Notes: a model not told the origin generated them from the letters alone. Shown: positions 22,858 to 37,253, counted from the first letter of the stretch. The stretch is DNA of 64,000 nucleotides from Parasponia andersonii (GCA_002914805.1 JXTB01000342.1:1-64000); one strand, 5' to 3'. Program-made: numbers and translations.

Positions 22858-25800
22858 TCAACATGAATCGTGGTCGGACTGAAGCCGGTTGCTCGAAGGC
22901 TTGCCAATTTGTAAACAACCAATTGGTGGGACAGTAGGAGTCATCAACTCGCCGAAAGTCTGCCAGCAGAAGGGATCATACATGTGATACCGTTCTTGCA
23001 CTGGTTTCAGCTGTATGGAATTTAGTGTTACATCTGTGCATGGTAGGTTGTCACTGCAGGCAAAGTGTACAGGTTTTACAGTATAGGTCCCTCTAATTCT
23101 CTCATATGTGATTCCTGACACAGCCACAGCTGTTGATTGGTTCTTGCAACTACCTTTGTCACAATAAAATTGGTCAATTACAATTGGAAGTTGAACTTCT
23201 GAAACTTGAATGTTTGAAAACAGTACCCCTTGGACTGAGCCTGATCCACCCTGCATATAAAAAGTCTTCATGTTATATGGATAAAGTTACAGTTGGTTTG
23301 TTAATCATTCATTGTCTTTAAAGTTCAAAGTTTCGAGTATTTATTTTTCAGTAGATTGTTCCTAAGAAAGGTTATTAACCTGAAACTTTTAAGTACAGAC
23401 AGTCTAAATACGAAGTGTTGTAGATTCAAAGACGAAGAAATATAATCAAGTGCTCACTCTAGGAGACCAATACAGAATCAAATACTTGGATGCGAATGCT
23501 TTAAGGAATAAGTTATATGAAATGTAACTCTTAGTTCATAAAATTTGTTGAAAATTTTATCTATAGGTAGGAAGGAATGACCAGAAAGTTTGTTCCAACC
23601 CAATAGATTAAGTGAAGATATGGATAATCATTATAGAAAGAAAAGGGGTCTTATACGTCTTAAGGACCTGATTGACAACTAAATAAATACCAAAACGCTA
23701 TAATGTGTTGTTTTACCTAATGCTCATGGCTCTGCTTAAATTTTTTGTACATGGTTAGTTTTTCAATCATATGATGTTACCAATAATACATACCTGCCAA
23801 GTCTTGATTCTGACACCATTCATCGTGTTCTGCATCACCACGTCTCGGACGGTGATGTTAGAGACACAAGCCTTGGTGTTATACCTCCCTAGACTTCCAA
23901 TGCTGATTCCATGACCCGGTCCACAGTTCACGTTGTGTATGTATACGTTTGAGCATCCAGTTTGTATTGAAACACAGTCGTCCCCTGCACAATTTAGCAT
24001 ATTTTAAGAACTATATTTCATATGTACGCTCAATATAAATGCTCAACCGGTGGACTTGTTCCATAATCATTACCTATTTCACTTTAATTGAGATTAGATT
24101 AAGGACATATTTACTAATCCGTAAAGGAGAAAAAAATAATGGAAAAAAGAATCTTAGCCTTCTCCATTATTTGTTTCTTATTCCTCTCCGTTCTCCTTCT
24201 ACTCATTTTCTATTCCCTTTCTACTCATTCCCTTTGCGGATTAGTAAACATGGCCTAAGTGTCGTGCTAATTTCATGCCCTCTATCTTGTCCACATTGAC
24301 TGCAAATTTGAGTTTCACAGTTTTTGTTTGAGTTCCATGTTGTGTACCTTACTTGACATGTAGCTCTGTTTTATGTTTATTATCTGTCTTCCTAATTGGT
24401 GTCTGCATTCTTTATAGAAAGATCTATGGTGTCTATTATGCATACAAGCAATATTGCTCAAAGCACTGATTTTGAGAGCTTAAATTATATTATGCTTTCC
24501 AAGTTTCCAAGAAAAAGAAGAGGTTCGTATGGCTGGCACATGCATCTGATTTATGTGATCCTATACATGGTAATATCAAGTTGCCTTGTTGAGTAAAAGT
24601 ACAGAAGTGGATAACTGGAGAGGACAGGATGAAAAAGTTCTAGTTCCTGACGAAGACAGGTGAGAAATTAAGAAAAACAATACTACTTGCTACTGCTTTT
24701 TCTCTTATCTCGTGGTCCACTGAGAAGTATAAGGTATAAAATGGACTATACAACTGGTGGTTATAATGTTAGGGATGCAGCTTATTGGTTTTGATGCCAT
24801 GTGTCAAGTTATCAGTGGTCAGAGGTTTACGGTAAGGAATAAGATTGCAAGTAGGATAAGCTCGTGCCTTGCATTTCCGGGATCTCATCCTAACTCCTAA
24901 CTACTTTAAGTATATGATATTTGGTCTATATTTACATTAATGCCACCAAATTCTTCACGTGTTGTTCCTACTATGTTTAACTCTTTTGAGCCAGTGATCT
25001 TCTGGCTCCGGAGCCTAGCCTCCTAGTTGTGGCATGTATGTCCTACCACTGTCTAAACCAAATGCTGAATGTGAGAACTACTCTTCATAGAAGTGATTAA
25101 TTTAATTACCACAAGCGACAGAGGTGGTGTGGATTAGCACATCTTTGGAGTTTTGCAGGTGAATTCCGTCAGTATTCGCGCTGTCACCGGGAGACGACAC
25201 GCTCAAGTCATGGACCAACACCCCAACGCAGTTGTCAAACTTGAGGTGGCACTGAGGACTGTTCTGGATTGTTATGCCCGTGACTGTCACATTAAAGCTC
25301 CCGTAAAACCTCAGGGCCTGTTCAACAAAAAATACAACAAGCATGTTACTCCCCATATGGATGGTCATCGAGTTATTAGTAGATTCCCCCAAGTGGTCCT
25401 TACTGTTGGTTTGATGCTTGGCATTTTCCCACTTAGCTTGCTTCTTATCTATCAAAGAAATTCAAGGAAGATCACACATCAGTTTTGGACCTTTTTGGTG
25501 TGTAATCGATGAAGATACCGAATTCGGGGTAAGTTACAAAAGTCAAGGAATGTAATTACCGGGACTGGGGGGTGTTCATGAACTGTGCTGTTTAATGGGA
25601 TAATGAGCTTTAATTCATCATCAGCTGGATCATCATAAGGGGATGCCTCTTGCCACCAGACTGACCCTCTTCCGTCTATGAGTCCATTCCCCTGTATTGT
25701 TATTCCTCTTAGCTTTGAGAATTCCAGCCATTGTAAGAGACCTTTTCCCCACGCTTTGGGGTCTGTTGGAGCTATGATCGTGCCATCCAGCTGAACAAAA

Positions 25801-28800
25801 AATAAATAAATTATCTCATCAGCCTTTAGTTTCCTGTTTTACCGTACAGTTACTTTTGTCCTATTTACTTACATATTGGAATAAATAAAAGAGATAATGA
25901 ACGACAATAAAATAGAATGGCGTGTGAATATTACTTGTATTATGTTATTTATTTAAAATTAATAGAAAAATAAATTATATTCACTAAAATACTATTTATT
26001 TTTTTATTTAATTTAGGAAAAGTAATATAAATGTATTATTTTTATTAAATTGTCTTTTTAAATATATATATATATATATATGTATATATAATTTAAAGTA
26101 GATAAATTTTTTAGGAAAAAATTGTATTTTATAATTTTAATAATTAAAAAAAAGAAATGAATGTTTACTAGTAATCACATTCTTAGGATATTGGTGAGAA
26201 AACATTCTCTTTTTTTTTCTTCCCTAAATTTATGCGAACTTCACACATTTTCTCTTTTCTGATATTTTAGTAAACATTTAAGGAGTGTTTGGTTGAGTGG
26301 AAAGAGTATTGGAATAGAATGACCATTCCACTAAACAACTCATTCCACTATTTGGTTTAAAAAATGAAATTAGAATTTTCATTTCAATGGAAACTTATTT
26401 CCATCAATTGGTGTAATTTTGTTTCTATTGTTTCTTCTAAGGAATTTCCGTTCCATCCTTAAGTTATAATTAAATTGACATTATTTCCCTTTTTGTCTAC
26501 AAAATGTAAACTTTTTTATGTACATTTAAGAATTTTAATAGTAGTAATGTTCATTATTTCTCATTTTGCACACATATAGAAATACTATTTTCCAAATTTT
26601 CTATATGCAACTATATTTTTGTTACCTTTTTAAGATTATGTTACTTACACATTTAAAAATAATTTATTATTTTTTAAAATCATAATAGTAATAATTACCA
26701 AATTGGAAATAAATTTTTGTAATTTATTTTATTCCGATATTATTAATTAATTATATAAAATAATGAATTTTTAAGTTGAAATATAAAATTCAAAAGTTTT
26801 ATAGTTAATACAACACTTATTCCATTTCATTCCACTATTAACCAAATACAATAATTTTTATTCCACTAATGATTCCAATTTTCAACAAAATAGTAAAATA
26901 AAATTTGCATTCATATTCTAATTATATTCTATTATAATTCTTATTATGATTCTAATTCCATTTCATGAACTAAATTTCACCTTAAACGAGAATCTTTATC
27001 CCATATATCTTTCCTATTACTTTTTAGTAAATATGTCATTAGAGCATATTTACTAATCCGTAAGAATGAAAATGGGAAATGAATTCTTCTTTATGTATAA
27101 CTAATTAGTATGTAAACATATGAAAGAGAATTATAGCATTCCTTATTCATTGTTTCTTATTCCTCTCTTTTTATCTATTTTCTTTACGGATTAATAAACA
27201 TAACCTTAAATTAACTAATATGACGTATTTTTAAATATATATGACCTTAAATTAACTAATAAGGCATATTTTTAAATATATATTATTATGATAATGCTTA
27301 ATTGGAAGTGAATATTTGGATTCAAAATTAACCACAAAATCATTACCTAATGATAAGTTATGGTGTTATTTTCGGTATATTTCTTTATCAAATATGGGTA
27401 CTAACGATACTCACTCGCTTTTTTACACTCTATTATCTCCTTGTTGGATTCGTGGATTTCAACAATGATTTATTATAATAATGATTAAAATGTGAGATAT
27501 TTTTTACTGGAGTCAATCTTATTAGACGAAACAGAATTCATGTCAAGAAAGAAAGTGAGATAAACAGTGGGAGATTGCTTCGCCTTCTATTACTCCATAC
27601 AAGTATGTAGACAATTTTGGGACTAGTGAAAAGTGATGATTTGGAATTATAAGAAATGCCCTTTTTTTCAATAATTAAGATTTTTAAAAAAGAATATACT
27701 GCCGAGTTAATTTTCATTATCGATAATAAAATAATACCTGAAATACGATGTTGGCTTCACAGTATGGGCCAGAAAATGAGATGGGCCCAACGAGGAATTG
27801 GTATTGAGCTGGAACAGCAAGAGTTGATGCCTCGACCTTACAAGCGGCCGCCCATGCAGCTTGAAACGCCTGCGCAGCACCATAGCAAAAGTACCGTTTT
27901 CGTCAAGTACTATAAAGAGCAACCGTGTTCATATTTCATGCTTATTACTAGTGCAATTATTGGTGTTAGTTTACACAAGACAACAACTGTATACAATTAT
28001 TGTTGGAATCTAGGCCAACTGCCGTAACGAGAATCATTTTCATGTGTGGGCCCCACTTTAGTGCAGTTCTGCTGTCTCTACCTTTGCATTTTTTCTGTTT
28101 ATTTAATTAGTTTATTTTTTAGGTATCAACTATATGTCATATGACATTTTTTTCCCCCCTTTAAAAAGAAGAGTAAAATTATACGACCTTTTTTTTACTT
28201 ACGCAACGTCAGATTCTGTATTTATATCTGAAAATTACGTGCTAAAAAGTATATAATAATAAAATTGATATCCAAGAGTTTGTTTCCGTAATATTTTGTC
28301 TCTTATTCCTCGTTTCGGTTCACTCCCAAAATCTGTAAATAGCCTGACCATAAAATTTTAAAATTTAAATTCATAATAATTCTTCCCTCAAAAAAAAATC
28401 ATAATAATCCTGTCTTACAATAGTAAATACTGCCTCTTTTCAATAATAATAATATACTATCCTATATTACGCGGCCTCTCTTTTCTCATTCAATTACGAG
28501 AATTTTGCTGATTTTGTCAATAGGTACAAAATTATGCTTTGAAAGATAGGAAATTACCCATAATGAATCCCAATTCCAAATGTAGCAAAACAGGAAAACA
28601 CGTGTCCTTATTTCAGTGGGCAGATAAAATTATCAAAACAAATGAAATCCAAGGGGCTGAGTTTAACAAAACACACATTTTAGACTCTTCTGATTTGCAT
28701 GACTAGTCAATTAAACTTAAACCTTTTAAGACAGCACAAGTCCTCTTCAATTTCATGAATATCATAAGCTAAAATTCTCTAAAGTGCATATAACTATGTA

Positions 28801-29326
28801 GAAATAATTTCTTATATAATATAATAATTTTATATTTCCAGAAAAAAAAAAAAAAAAAACAGAGCACTCCCCTGTTTTTAACCAAGAACTATTTATCAAC
28901 CAAGGCAAAATTATAACAAACCTTTGTATCGTCGGTACTTCCATCACCTTTGGCACCAAAATCCCTAACGTTAAAGTGTACACCATTGTTGTAACCACCT
29001 TTATACTTCGGCGGGCTCGCTGGGGTGTCGTCTCCCGGCTTGACAACCGTCGGCGGCGGTGGCGGCCCTACTGGAGGAGCCGCCTTGTAATGAGGCGGAG
29101 CTTTCGGTTTTGATCCGCCGCGGTAGTTGTGGTGGCTGCTACCACTACTACTGCCGTGGTTTTTGCCTTTCTTTTTGCTGTACAAAGAAGATGATGATGA
29201 GGTTGCTCTGCTTCGGTGCCTCCAATGTCTCCCTCTTCTAGCAATGCAAGCCTCAAAACTTGATGACCATACCATAAAAGCAATTAGAAGCATGAATGTG
29301 AGGCTTCTTAAACTAAACCCACTCAT
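22858..29326 (-). CDS. Polygalacturonase, GH28, with long basic/proline-rich N-terminus (519 aa, 6 exons)
   Basis: A secreted pectin hydrolase that would cut alpha-1,4 galacturonan in the cell wall. Exons: 28922-29326, 27738-27869, 25560-25790, 25110-25317, 23794-23984, 22858-23250; 1560 nt in phase. An N-terminal hydrophobic signal peptide ([12 protein letters not shown]) is followed by about 80 residues rich in Arg, Lys, Ser, Gly and Pro ([19 protein letters not shown]), then the GH28 fold starting at [20 protein letters not shown]. The four GH28 signatures are present: [27 protein letters not shown] and NGVRIKTW. The NTD and DD aspartates and the RIK residues are intact, so it should be active. 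Introns 2 and 4 carry MITEs. It resembles, from memory, the At1g60590 type; the exact orthologue is not proven. Confidence 0.93.
24103..24255. mobile_element. 153-bp PIF/Harbinger-like (Tourist) MITE in polygalacturonase 1 intron 4
   Basis: The terminal repeats are GGACATATTTACTAATCCG at the left and, reverse-complemented, GGCCATGTTTACTAATCCG at the right, each followed by an A-rich then purine-rich arm. TAA flanks both sides (24100-24102, 24256-24258), the 3-bp TWA duplication typical of PIF/Harbinger. It is noncoding, with a strong hairpin. Confidence 0.8.
26281..26981. mobile_element. Probable 0.7-kb Tourist/Harbinger-like nonautonomous element, intron 2
   Basis: The left end AGGAGTGTTTGGTTGAGTGG has the GTGTTTGGTT phrase frequent at plant Tourist-like ends. 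The right end, reverse-complemented, gives GGTGAAATTTAGTTCATGAA, only partly matching. TTA-like triplets flank it (26278-26280, 26982-26984). Inner stretches rich in CATTCCACT occur near both ends. The interior is AT-rich with no reading frame. The ends are less certain than for the two short MITEs. Confidence 0.45.
27042..27205. mobile_element. 164-bp PIF/Harbinger-like MITE, sibling of the 24103 copy, intron 2
   Basis: Ends: GAGCATATTTACTAATCCGT at the left and, reverse-complemented, GGTTATGTTTATTAATCCGT at the right. TTA duplications flank both sides (27039-27041 and 27206-27208). It shares the TTTACTAATCCG terminal core with the copy 2.8 kb away in intron 4 of the same gene. Confidence 0.75.
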
Positions 29327-29420
29327 GGTATTTTAATGCAATGTAGACTTGAGAAGAGAAAACAGGGGAAGAGAGAGAGAGGTGGTTTAGAGTTAGAGAG
29401 CCAAAACAAGTGAGAGTTGG

Positions 29421-29430
29421 GTTTAAATAG
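29421..29430 (-). promoter_or_regulatory. TATA box of polygalacturonase 1
   Basis: The minus strand reads CTATTTAAAC about 95 bases upstream of the ATG, with a GA-rich leader (29367-29382) between. Confidence 0.45.
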
Positions 29431-32318
29431 GAAGAGAACTCGGAAGCTTTTGTTAAAGACTGTTCATACATATGCAAAAAGATACTATTTTGATAGATGC
29501 TGTAGGGGAAATTCTTTTTACTTTCATTCTTAATTTTTTATATATAATTATCCAATTTTCTTTTTTCCTTTGGGTGTGAAATATGGTTAGAATTTGTTCG
29601 CCTTGTCATCATTATTGGCCCCATTTTTTTTAATGTGCCAATTGTCACAATGTTGTTACTTTTGATTCATCTTTTGCCAAAGGCAAACATTTGTAATATC
29701 AGTGATCAGGGTATTCACACACGCCGAGCTTAATTAGTCTAAGTAGGTAGCTAGGCGACTACGCTAAACCAACCATATATACCTATTGCGAAATAAATTA
29801 CTCTTCAATTGTAGCTAGCTACACATAAAAAGAGACAAACCCCAAGAAACGAAAAATAAAAGCTGTTTTTTTTTTAAAAAAAAATTATTTTCCATACTCT
29901 TCATAACACAATATTGTCGGTTTACTTATAGCTCATCTAGGTATATATATATCGTCTAGGGTTATTCTCCCTATGCGTGTGTGTGTGTGCAGGTTTTTAA
30001 TAAGCAGTAAAAATCTAAAACTTCTTGTTTTTTCGAACCATCTTTGGTGCAATCAGAATGTATATGATAGATGATACTAGCAAGTAATGGTCAAAATGAT
30101 ACAAATACTACTAATAATGGTTAATTTGCCACATTTTAAGTCTTGTTGCCACATTTTTTTTTTCAGATAAAAAAAAAAAAGGTCTCGTTGTGTTGAACCA
30201 ACCAAATGAAAAGATATTATTATATTAGGATTAGAGGGATGTGAAAGCCAAAAAGGGACACGTGAGTGGCTCTATAAGGTGTCAAGGTCCGGCACTGATT
30301 ATAACAACACTTTATGGTCACATGCTACGTTCACGGACTACTCTTTTTTATGGCCTTTGTCCTCCTGACGACTCCCATGGCTACAAATTCATCGGCCTTC
30401 TTCTGCTCACTTACGCAAATATGCAAACTTTTGCTTCTCAAAATTTCTTAGTGACACTAGAGACTCGAAGAAAAAGGCTCAAAAGGTAACCCAAAAGGTC
30501 CCACTTTCAAATGATAACCATGGTAATAATCGTGATAACAGAACTGTCTACCATTCTTGGTTATAGCTATTATAAATTTCAGAGAGAATAATAAAATAAG
30601 TATCGTACATATATATTGTATGAAGTTGATGTAAAAACCAGTATCATCGCCCATAGTTTCTTTTGTCCTCCTTGGTTTTACATGTGTGTTTCTGAGGTAA
30701 TGACAAACTAGTACAAATAGTACTTTGTCAAATGTACAGCTTAACATAATAATGTATGTCATGATTACAAACATTTTGAGGGAAACTAAATAAAAAATAT
30801 TTACTTCTGTTCAGAGTTCAGATCACATGTCTTAATTTCTGCGTGGAATACTAACGGTTTCTTTTAGACGCACAAATAAAGATTAAACAAGAGTAAGTTT
30901 TCTTCTCTTCTTATTAGCAATATTAAACTAAACTAATACTTAAATAGTTCTATATGCTACTCTGGAACGTACGGTAAACAATGAACAAGCTGAATCTCCT
31001 TTGAGAATTGAGATCCTTTTTGTTTAGGGGAAGTTTCTTTTTCTTTCTTTTCTTTTTTTTTTTTCCTCCTATGGGGGAAAAAGAAATTTGTATAGTCCTC
31101 ATCAATAGGAATTTTTACATAAGCCAACCCAACATTTCATAAAAAATTTATTTACGATATTTCAATACGTGTCAGGGTGCTTACTTCTTAACAGAGCTTA
31201 TTTTTATATGAAAAATGCTATCGTCATAATTCATAACATAACACTTCTTTTAGATTTATAACTTGAATTGTGATTTCTTAATCATATTGTAACTAATGAG
31301 TGTATTGAAGTGCTTAAGAATGTACAAAAAAGTACTTGGAGATATGTAGTAATATGAATCATATGATAGGAATGCCCTCAGAATTCCAAGAAAACGATGG
31401 AAGTAACATAATGGGCACTTTCTTCATAATAATGAAAAAAAGAAAAAAAAAAAAACATAATGGGCATGCTTTATTGGAAGGAATGTTATTTGGACAAAAC
31501 CATGTTATAGTCTAGATTTTTTAATTTTTCTTTTTCTGTTATATTTTAGCTTTGAAATTTAATTGGCTGATCAATTAGATGAGGTAGGTAACATTGAGAG
31601 AAATATGATAAGGCCGTGAATAACATGATCCCTCATCTTTTTTTTTTCTGTGGTCAAGAAGTTATATGGAATTGCAAATTAAACAGATCAGATCAGCAAA
31701 CCTCACTTTCATTATCCACCAAAGACACTGTCCAACTCTTTGACCTGACCTGCCTTCATGTCCCTTTCCCATATTCATATTTGTCATATTTAGTATTACC
31801 TCTGATCTCTTCTAAGTTATTGTCACAATTAATTTCTCAAAGAATATTTGTGAGAAATCATATTAACAGCAGGCATATCTATTCTAAGCGAAACTCATCT
31901 CAGCGCACAAACTATGTATTAATTAACAAGTATTATATAATTATTAGATTCTTAAGTATTAGGGAAATATTATGTAAACGTTTTTGTTTTTTTTTTTTTC
32001 TGACTCCTGGAATCTAATATTATGTATTCCTAAATATTTCCCCTGTACTTGACGACATAAGTAGTCAGAAATAATATCTTATGCTTTGGTTTAATGAAAA
32101 ATTAATTTATGCTGGTTAGAGCCTCCACTTTGCCTGAGCTTTGCATGGCGTTTTATGCTTTGAGAGTCATGACCACCAAGAATTTGAATTGAATATAGAA
32201 ACATAAAATTTTTACCAAAAAAAAAAAAAAATGAAAGAAATAAAAAAGGGGTAAGGGGATTTTTGAGTAGGAGCTTCCTAGCCAGCCGTCTTTTTGTGCT
32301 TACAAGCTCGTGAACAAT

Positions 32319-32350
32319 TTTTTTTTTTTTTTTTTTTTTTTTTNTTTTTT
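32319..32350. repeat. Poly-T run containing an unresolved base (N at 32344)
   Basis: About 31 T with one N, the only ambiguous base noticed in the window. It indicates a homopolymer that the assembly could not settle. Confidence 0.9.
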
Positions 32351-35300
32351 GAAAGATTTAAATAATATATTTGAGTATGTGTTTGTGTGCGCTGGATTTT
32401 CTTCTCTGATCATTTAAATAATAAGATGCTCCATTTTTTCTTGTGTGGATCAAGAAGATAGGGAAGGAAAACGACAAAACTGCCATCTATACCCGAGTTT
32501 TCTAGCTTGTTCTTGCACTTCTTAGCAAAAGTAGCTTTTGATAGTTGTGACTTACATGTGTGTCTGTGTGTTTTTTTTTTTTTTGTGGGTTTGCTTTCGT
32601 GAACTCCATGCATACAGATTATTAGTGTTCCTTCTGCTCCATTATTAGTCCGAAAAAAACATTTCAGTCACTTCCGAGGCATGAAAGTTTTCATGCGTCA
32701 ACTTGTATATATAAATACATAGATTATACAATATCCACCCGGAACTTATAACATCAAACACTAATAAAACTGAGTATCATAATTTAATAATTTACTATTA
32801 ATTTACTATCGTCAATAAACATATTTGTGGAATCAGGACCGTTGGTTATCATATGGCCCACAACCCATGCCTCCTAATTGGCAAAATTCTATCATAGGAG
32901 TCCAAATCCGATGTAAATATCTTTCATGCGCCCCCAACGGAACATACTAAAAGGTTAACGATGTAAATAAAACAAACATTGCTCCCCACAAAAAATGGAA
33001 AGCAGTAATTTAATAATTAACTGTAGTCTATGGGTTATGAAATATAGAGTAGTGGCTCAAATACAAATTTCGAGTCATAGTCTTCCAATTTCCATTTCAT
33101 ACGTTGCCATCTGAGAGAATAGTTTTTTTGAAGATTGTTAATTCTATGCGTGATCTCATAATTAATATTTCCTGTACACTATTTTATATCCCTTTTCGCA
33201 CTCATGGGAGTTTTAGAGGATCTAAAAGTACTTTTGGGTTGGATTTGCACATTTTATATCTTCAAAGTTCAAAAAAAATAAAAAATAAAAAATAAAAGTG
33301 TATGATGTAATTTACGACTAATTCTTTATGAAAAATGGAAAAATAAACCATTATTAAAGCTGCAATTTTCATTGTTTTCAACAACCTGAAACAATGTGCG
33401 CTGGTTAGCAACCGCTAAATACCCAGCATTATCAAAAAAAGGTTACTTTTTCTTTCATTTCATTTATTCCAAATGGCCTTTTCATTTGCTAAAAATTACA
33501 AACTATTAGGCAAAAAAATCACAAAAACCAGACAAAATAGAATAGTTTTTGACACTTGTCCAACTTTTCAAGAACGTAAGACAACATTTGCCAAAATCCA
33601 TAGCTATTACAGATTTTTATTTATTTATTTGTTTAATTTTTTTTTTATCTCAATGATTTAACAGAAAGTAAAAGTTAAAAGGGTAGCTAGTCTTCTCATG
33701 TATAAAGCAAAATGCTCTTTTTATTATTTAACATGATCAGTTTCATCACTGAATTTTATTAACATCAACCTTTTTTTTAGCCAATTTAAAAGAAAAAAAC
33801 AAAAAAGAACATTTAGTATCATCAACTCCATCACTGAAAATGAGTAACATTTAACTTTAGTCTTTATCGAATTAAAAGGGCTAAAATTGAACAAGAAAAA
33901 GAAACAACCTTGACCCAGAAAAGAGCTAGCTTCCACGTCATGACCGTCCAAATTACATACTAGTGAAAAATGTGCAACCATTTAGTGTGTTGGCCCTACG
34001 AAACGGCAAACCACCCAATTCAAAATAACTTGTAAGAACGCCGAGTTCACGGATCATTCTTGAGATTGGAGCCCATGAAAAGGGTAGTTCTCTTTTAATC
34101 ATATTCGAAGTCGGAAGCTAATATCAATGGAGACAAAATTTAATGAGGAGTTTTTTTTTTTTCATAGAATTAATCTAGTTAAAAATTTTGAACTCAAATA
34201 ATAATATGAGAAATAATTTTTTTCTCACAAAGATATGTGAAAACTTAAATTAGACTTTAAAATTTTCATAAGGAGTCTTCTAAAATGATGGAGTGAGAGC
34301 AAAAAATAAGAGTGAATATAAAATAATTAATAATATTGTTTATTTCTATTTATCATCCTTATAATATTAGACTTCTTTAATTATTTTTATTTTTTTTTTT
34401 CACACATTACATTTGAGCTTAAAAGATATTTTTTTAAATAAAAAAATGAACTATATAAGGTATGACGTAAATTTTATCTTCTTTATTTAGTGGGAGCAAA
34501 ACTCAAAATATGAAAAAATTTACTACAATAATATAAATTTTAAAAAATCTAGTAGAGTCATATGCCGCTTGACTGCCTCCACCCCTGCATATACGCATAC
34601 ATAAATAAATATACATTCAAAAACAACAATTCGTATCTGATCTGAAGCTTCCCCTATTGACGGGGATATATGATTGTTACTTGTAGCTAATTCATATCTT
34701 CTCATTATGGTATAGATTATAGACTTATAGTTGTGTTTTGCATGTGAAATTCCAAATGGGAAAAACTCATTTGCCTAAATGTGTAGTGTAACAGTGTTTG
34801 TAAGATCCAAAAAAAGACACTTTAAAAAATATATATCTATATAGAAGGACAAAAGTGGGTCTTGTCCCTACCTTACTTGTTTTTATTCTCATGACCCTCA
34901 ATTCGTGGCCTACATTTCTCAAAAAATCACGGATCAGTTTGAGCCTCTAAAGCTCAGCTGCCTCATTGTGGTTTCTATGAGGACAAGATCTTAGGCTGAT
35001 TTATTTTATTGATTCTTCTCTTCTCTCCTTGATCTACTTTTGTCTGGTAATAATTAATATGCATATGCAAGTTCTGTTACTTGTGTAGTTCTGTTTTTGA
35101 GTTTTTTCTTTTCCTTTCCTTTTTTGGGAGAAAAAATATATGACATTCCACAATATATATTTAGTTAATAGCCACTACTCGAAAAATAATAAACTTGTGC
35201 CTGTATTAAGGATTAAGGTATTTCTTGATCCAAGGACAAAGCAACGTTTCTTTTAATATGTAAAAAAGTGCCTCTTGTTATTTTCTAATTGGCTCTTTTG

Positions 35301-35617
35301 TCATAAGGTTCGAAAACAAATTATTACTATAATTTTGTTATTATTATTTGCATTCGGGCTTCGTCTTTTTATTATGTATAGACAGATGAATACATACACA
35401 TTGTTATTTGTAGTCTTGTATTAGGTGGCAGCCACTCGTGACTTCTTTGCATTTGCACATCTTCACGGCATGTGTTTCTTTCTATATGTTATATGTTACA
35501 ATCTTTCAAATGTCAAGCTATTTGTCTCTATTAATAATGCCCCTATTATTTATGTAAGCTATGGCCATATATCCTAAGTTTGTTGTATTCAGTGGCCAAA
35601 ATCTTTTTCTTTTTATA

Positions 35618-35619
<2 letters not shown>

Positions 35620-35651
<32 letters not shown>
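35620..35651. repeat. (TA)n microsatellite
   Basis: About 16 uninterrupted TA units in intergenic DNA. Confidence 0.95.
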
Positions 35652-35654
<3 letters not shown>

Positions 35655-37253
35655 GAATAGCCAGCTGAGACACCCTGTCCTCTGAAATGGGAGTTTCCAA
35701 TTCATTGGTGGGATGGACATAAGTTAGGAGGACAGCCAAATGAATAAATGAAAGAAAATCAGATTAAAAACTCGACCACTAAATACTACCAAATGGTTAT
35801 CTATATTGGACTCTTGGCATCCACATTTTGGGAATTTCGGTTTTGTCTTTCTTATTTGTTTCTATCCATTCTCATCTAAAGTGTAGTAGATACCAAACCA
35901 ATTTTGAAGGGCACATTGCAGAACCTCAAGGAAATGCCACTTCATTCTCCTTTCTTTTAACTTTGATATGTAATGAATAAGTACATTGAGACAATGGACC
36001 TCTTCTGAAAAAAAAAAATGCAGTGGAAAATCAGCAAGAAATTATATATATACATATTATATCAATAAAATGAAGATTAATAACTGAAAATTGCATTGGC
36101 ATTCCTCACATATTAATGGGTATCTAAGAAAAAATTTGGAACAGACAAGGTTTAAAATTTTAGCTATAAAGCAAAAAGCAAAAACAGTATATAATTGTGT
36201 TTATTTTTCTTTCATAATATATTTGGAAGGCCATAAGCATAAGACAATCAAAATCAATCCTCTTTACAACATAATCCTAGTGGACCAAATGTGTTGCTTT
36301 GCATAAGAGTACTACCTAGCAAAAATGTATTCATTTGTCACTTTGCAAATATAAGCAGTCCAACAGAAACCCTTTCCTCTTATTTTTATTTTTTAAGTTT
36401 TTTTGGGAAAAATTTTTCTTTGTGGGACGTGGGGTTCTAAAGTTCGGTTTTAAACCCTGATAACCAGACTGTGATTCTTTATACGGTGCAGCTTTTGAAT
36501 TGCAGAGACCTGCTTACTGCAAGTGCAAACAAAGCAAATGGTTCTGCATGTGTAAATTCACAAGTATTTTGTTGACTAGACAGGAATATCACAGTGGTCC
36601 TTAGTTATCCCTACTTGGAACTAATATGTGATTGTCCCTATTCTAAATCATTTATATTTTATAGGAAGGGGAAAAACAAGAAGAGAGAAAAAGAAAAAAT
36701 TGCCTAGATGTTGCCATATAGTTTCCTATCCATATTTATATTTCGATGCATTGAAGTTGATGATCTTTAACTGCTACAATCAGAATTCTAAATGTCAATG
36801 TTTACCTGTCCTAAGTAGTTAGTTATCAACAGGAGGGAGCCAAAAAAAAAAAATAATAATAACAATAAAAATTTCATAATATATTGATGGGAATGGTAAA
36901 AACATCATACTGCATATGATTGTAAAATCTACTTATGGGACAAATTCTGATATTGGATTTCGACAAGGAAAAAAAAAAAAGAAAAAGAAGGAAAGGATGA
37001 ATCTCTATTATTCATTCATTTTTATAGAACAAAAATAAAATACGTCACCAAACAAGCCACAAAATTTATATATTCCTGTTAGAAGGGAGTTTTTATGGCC
37101 TTTTCTTGGTGTTCTTTGGAAATAATTTTAGTAGCATTAACAAATAAGTATTGGACCTTGGCTGAACTCAAAAGATTCCATAGTGGTTTCAGCTTGGATC
37201 TTCGTTTATTGAAATAAAATTTTGTAAAATTTAGAAGGAAAATTAAGAGGAAT

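Noticed and set aside
31616..32017. 133-codon plus-strand frame in the gene-poor interval
   Set aside because: Low-complexity composition, no domain, no splice context or promoter; fits chance.
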